In this document: positions 32,479-34,747 of the stretch, piece by piece
Numbering within the stretch: the stretch's first letter is position 1
Layout: the number at the start of each line of letters is the position of its first letter
Assembly (NCBI RefSeq): GCF_001440475.1
Contig: NZ_LLYB01000042.1
Location: 22,120-56,866 of the forward strand
DNA from: Bradyrhizobium lablabi
GTDB lineage: Bacteria; Pseudomonadota; Alphaproteobacteria; Rhizobiales; Xanthobacteraceae
Reading direction: 5' to 3'
Length of the DNA stretch: 34,747 bases
Made by a program: the position numbers and the translations under genes
Notes under the pieces: generated by a model
What the model was told of the DNA's origin: nothing
Databases searched by the model: none
Seen by the model: the letters and a program-made list of their open reading frames with translations, nothing else

Positions 32479-33252
32479 ATGAGGCTTGCGAACAAAACGG
32501 CATTGATCACAGGGGGCAACAGCGGCATCGGGCTTGCGACCGCAAAACTGTTCGTGGCCGAAGGCGCCAAGGTCGTCATCACAGGACGAAATCAGGCGAC
32601 GCTCGATGCCGCCGCCAGGGAGTTGGGCCCGAACGCGCTTGCGCTCGCGGCCGACGCGACCGACATCGCCGCCACGGAATCCGCGATCGGGAAGGGGGCC
32701 GAAAAGTTCGGCAAGTACGACATCCTGTTCGCCAATGCCGGCATCGCCGGCGGCACGCCGCTGGGCGGCGCGACCGTGGAAACGTTCGAAAAGGTCATCA
32801 GCACCAATCTCACCGGCGTGTTCTTCACCGTGCAGTCCGCGCTGCCGCATCTCAACGACAACGCCTCGATCATCCTCAACGGCTCGGTGATCTCCGTGCT
32901 CGGCATTCCCGGTTACTCGGCCTATGGCGCGGCCAAGGCCGGCGTGCGGGCCATGGCGCGGATCATGGCATCGGAACTGTCGCCGCGTGGCATCCGCGTC
33001 AATGTCGTCGCGCCCGGCGCGATCCGCACCCCGATCTGGGGACCGGCGATCGCAACCCCGGAAGCCGAAAAGGCGTTTGAAAAGCGGATCGCGCTGTCGA
33101 CGCCGCTCGGTCGCATCGGCGAAACCGATCACATCGCGAAGACGGTGCTGTTCCTCGCCTCGGACGATGCTGCGCATGTGCAGGGGCAGGAGCTGTTTGT
33201 CGATGGCGGCGCCACGGCCTCGCCGAGCGGCGCGCCGATCTATCGGGGGTAG
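32479..33252 (+). CDS. SDR family oxidoreductase
   Basis: A 257-residue classical short-chain dehydrogenase/reductase. Cofactor motif TGGNSGIG (11-18), NAG (86-88), N110, catalytic S136, Y149 and K153 (YxxxK), and the PGAIRTPIWGP segment after the active site. R37 after the second strand (ITGRNQ) suggests NADP preference. Its close pattern is the 'glucose 1-dehydrogenase-like' SDRs often induced with HxlR regulators. ATG 32479 has ggagagg just upstream. It is divergent from the HxlR gene and likely its target. The substrate is unknown, perhaps a reactive carbonyl. Confidence 0.94.
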   Translation: MRLANKTALITGGNSGIGLATAKLFVAEGAKVVITGRNQATLDAAARELGPNALALAADATDIAATESAIGKGAEKFGKYDILFANAGIAGGTPLGGATVETFEKVISTNLTGVFFTVQSALPHLNDNASIILNGSVISVLGIPGYSAYGAAKAGVRAMARIMASELSPRGIRVNVVAPGAIRTPIWGPAIATPEAEKAFEKRIALSTPLGRIGETDHIAKTVLFLASDDAAHVQGQELFVDGGATASPSGAPIYRG

Positions 33253-33389
33253 GCTCCGTTGTGACCTCGGCCAGTCCGGCGCCCTGCGACGGATTGGCGC
33301 TGAGCCGGAAGGGCGCATTGAACGTCCGTTGGCATTACCGGACATTCCAGGGAAAGGAGTCGCTAGATCGGGAGAGCCGGAGAGCAGTC

Positions 33390-33530
33390 ATGCCGAAAAG
33401 GGTCGACGTCTCCTCGTCCGCCGCGCAGGATTCGGACACCGCGCAATTCGTTTCAATTGCGCTGTTTTCCGGCATCGGTCTTTTGATTTCCCTCGTGATC
33501 GTTCTCTGCCGCATGCACGGCATTTTCTAA
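33390..33530 (+). CDS. Small single-pass membrane protein (46 residues)
   Basis: The product starts MPKRVDVSSSAAQDSDTAQF and continues with a membrane helix (about 19-40, FVSIALFSGIGLLISLVIVL) before a short RMHGIF end. A good ribosome site (ggagag, five bases upstream) supports the ATG at 33390, and a strong hairpin follows. I recognise no family. Orientation is the same as the SDR gene, 137 bases away, so it could be co-transcribed or separate. Confidence 0.68.
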   Translation: MPKRVDVSSSAAQDSDTAQFVSIALFSGIGLLISLVIVLCRMHGIF

Positions 33531-33554
33531 GCGGTTTTCGCAACCATGCAGGAC

Positions 33555-33580
33555 GGCTGCCGTCGGGCGCGACGGCAGCC
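33555..33580. terminator. Hairpin between convergent genes
   Basis: A perfect 10-bp stem ggctgccgtc/gacggcagcc (33555-33564 with 33571-33580) has a 6-base loop. It is followed on the plus strand by the pyrimidine-rich aatcctttcc. It lies between the small membrane protein and the azoreductase, which end toward each other, and could terminate both. Confidence 0.75.
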
Positions 33581-33589
33581 AATCCTTTC

Positions 33590-34198
33590 CTAAGCGGCGT
33601 GCAGATCGCCTGCGGCCTTCAGCGCGCCGGCCACGGCTTTTTCCCGGTGCTCGGCGCCGACCTGAATGCCGTCGGCGGAAATGAATTCCGGATTGCGGAT
33701 GCCGATGAAGCCGAACACCCAGCGCAAATAGGTCTCGACGTGTTCGCCGGGCGCGACCGGCGTGTCCGGACCGTAATAGCCGCCGCGCGAGATCGCGATG
33801 ATCACGCGCTTGTTGCCGGCCAGGCCTTCGACGCCTTGCGCGCTGTATTTGAACGTCTTGCCCGCGACCAAGATGCGATCGATCCAGGCCTTGAGCTGGC
33901 TTGGGACGGTGAAGTTGTACATGGGGGCGCCGATCACGACGATGTCGGCGGCCAGAAACTCGTCCAACACGGCCTGGCCGGCGGCGAGATCGTCTCGCAA
34001 GGACGCGTCCGGGGCCGCTCCCTGACTGGCGGCAAGGTGCAAACCGGACAGATGCGCAAGCGGCGTCAGCGTCAGGTCGCGGTAGCTGACTTCGAGGCCG
34101 GGGGTGGAGTGGCGCAGGCGGTCGACGACGGCGGCGGAAACCTGGCGGCTGACGGAGTGGGGGCCGAGAACGCTGGAATCGAGATGCAGAAGTTTCAT
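33590..34198 (-). CDS. FMN-dependent NADH-azoreductase
   Basis: A 202-residue flavodoxin-like azoreductase of the AzoR/AcpD family, which reduces quinones and azo compounds using NAD(P)H and FMN. Family marks are [19 protein letters not shown] (phosphate-binding loop), [21 protein letters not shown], and ISRGGYYG in the second half. ATG 34198 begins the canonical MKLLHLDSS; the frame is open to 34312 but the upstream part overlaps the promoter region. It is divergent from an HxlR regulator with nested dyads between, the classic quinone-responsive arrangement. Confidence 0.95.
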   Translation of the reverse strand: MKLLHLDSSVLGPHSVSRQVSAAVVDRLRHSTPGLEVSYRDLTLTPLAHLSGLHLAASQGAAPDASLRDDLAAGQAVLDEFLAADIVVIGAPMYNFTVPSQLKAWIDRILVAGKTFKYSAQGVEGLAGNKRVIIAISRGGYYGPDTPVAPGEHVETYLRWVFGFIGIRNPEFISADGIQVGAEHREKAVAGALKAAGDLHAA

Positions 34199-34204
34199 GG
34201 TAGG

Positions 34205-34249
34205 GGTCACCGTTGGTATAGGTTTGTAACTGGCGCTATATGAGTGACC
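34205..34249. promoter_or_regulatory. Nested dyads between azoreductase and HxlR genes
   Basis: ggtcac (34205-34210) is inverted as gtgacc (34244-34249). Inside it, tatag (34217-34221) is inverted as ctata (34236-34240) with nearly the same centre. This is a plausible operator for the adjacent HxlR protein controlling both genes. The symmetry is visible; function is inferred. Confidence 0.6.
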
Positions 34250-34297
34250 GTGGCATAACCCCGCAAGAACGCACATTTTTCTCACCCGAGCACATCC

Positions 34298-34699
34298 ATG
34301 AGACCCGAGCACAAGAATGTGCCTGCCTTACCGCCGAGCCCCCACGGCGGGGAAAATTGCCGCGCCGTAGCGTCGGTGCTGGCGCGGGTCGGCGACAAAT
34401 GGAGCGTGTTCGTGATCATGATGCTGATTAACGGTCCGCAGCGCTTCAATGAGCTCAAGCGCAAGATCAATGGCATCTCGCAGCGGATGCTGACCTTGAC
34501 ACTGCGTGGGCTGGAGCGTGACGGGCTGGTCACGCGAACTGTTTTTCCGACCATCCCGCCGCGGGTCGACTACGAACTCACCGATCTCGGTCGCGGGCTG
34601 GCGCAGCCGGTGCAGGCGCTCGGCAAATGGGCGTTCGAGCACCTGCCGGAGATCGAGGGAGCGCGGACCAGTTTCGACGCGCGCAGCGGGAAAGATTAG
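34298..34699 (+). CDS. HxlR family transcriptional regulator (divergent from azoreductase)
   Basis: A 133-residue HxlR protein: C21 ([20 protein letters not shown]), then [20 protein letters not shown] and [16 protein letters not shown], wing [20 protein letters not shown]. In the related B. subtilis YodB a Cys at this place reacts with quinones and derepresses an azoreductase, which fits the neighbour exactly. It is divergent from the azoreductase gene. It differs from the HxlR at 31814-32311 in length and sequence, so the two probably answer to different signals. Confidence 0.93.
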   Translation: MRPEHKNVPALPPSPHGGENCRAVASVLARVGDKWSVFVIMMLINGPQRFNELKRKINGISQRMLTLTLRGLERDGLVTRTVFPTIPPRVDYELTDLGRGLAQPVQALGKWAFEHLPEIEGARTSFDARSGKD

Positions 34700-34747
34700 A
34701 TGCCGTAATGGGCCCTGCTCCGAGCAAGGGGTCATGATGGTGGCTGT

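Noticed and set aside
32924..34243. 439-codon plus-strand frame across SDR, small protein and azoreductase
   Set aside because: It overlaps three supported genes and two regulatory regions, and shows no domain.
1..34747. tRNA, rRNA, CRISPR array, insertion sequence, integrase or prophage
   Set aside because: No cloverleaf-like gene, regular repeat-spacer pattern, transposase or phage gene was seen on either strand.

Overview
The window looks like a chromosomal segment of a Bradyrhizobium-type alphaproteobacterium (Nitrobacteraceae, Hyphomicrobiales). The evidence is high GC, the DivK-PleD cell-cycle pair, an EipB/DUF1849 envelope protein, DUF3572 beside a DinB polymerase, a NUDIX-DUF983-rnr-topA block, and three families of short palindromic intergenic repeats that I recall as typical of Bradyrhizobium. 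The genus is inferred from memory of gene families and was not tested by a search. I see no insertion sequence, integrase, prophage, tRNA, rRNA or CRISPR array.

Layout. 1-4.3 kb: minus-strand housekeeping genes (HIT hydrolase, DUF482 GNAT protein with a clear terminator, GTG-started glycerophosphodiesterase, RidA) and then eipB on the plus strand. 4.4-11.6 kb: a plus-strand accessory module made of 2-oxo acid dehydrogenase E1-alpha, E1-beta and a compact E2, then a long-form NfeD protease, a slipin, a GYD-domain protein and a second RidA, with one small minus-strand protein of unknown function. No E3 (lpd) gene is present. 11.7-15.3 kb: DinB and DUF3572 on minus, diverging from divK-pleD on plus. 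15.4-18.8 kb: a class C beta-lactamase-like hydrolase and a TetR regulator divergent from an MFS transporter, with a clear dyad between the last two. 18.8-21.1 kb: a long leader with a near-consensus sigma-54 promoter, the ammonium transporter amtB, and a 42-residue membrane protein followed by a strong terminator. 21.1-24.9 kb: two unrecognised membrane proteins, rpmG (55 residues) with its terminator, a flavin monooxygenase and an SGNH esterase. 24.9-31.2 kb: a compact minus-strand operon topA-rnr-DUF983-NUDIX. 31.4-34.7 kb: two HxlR-type regulators, each divergent from a redox enzyme (an SDR and an azoreductase), each pair separated by a dyad, plus a 46-residue membrane protein.

How the genes work together. 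Three regulator/target pairs (TetR-MFS, HxlR-SDR, HxlR-azoreductase) have the classic divergent layout with symmetric sites between them and are likely self-contained inducible switches. The 2-oxo acid dehydrogenase/NfeD/slipin group is the most unusual unit. Its E2 lacks the canonical Asp of the HxxxDG active-site motif, and its genes are tightly coupled (8-nt overlap between E1-alpha and E1-beta, 1-nt overlap between NfeD and slipin). The rest is mostly ordinary core genome. I found no clear evidence of a wholly new defence or mobile system. The best leads are the E2 variant with its membrane-protease neighbours, the HxlR palindrome, the amtB leader and the small membrane proteins.
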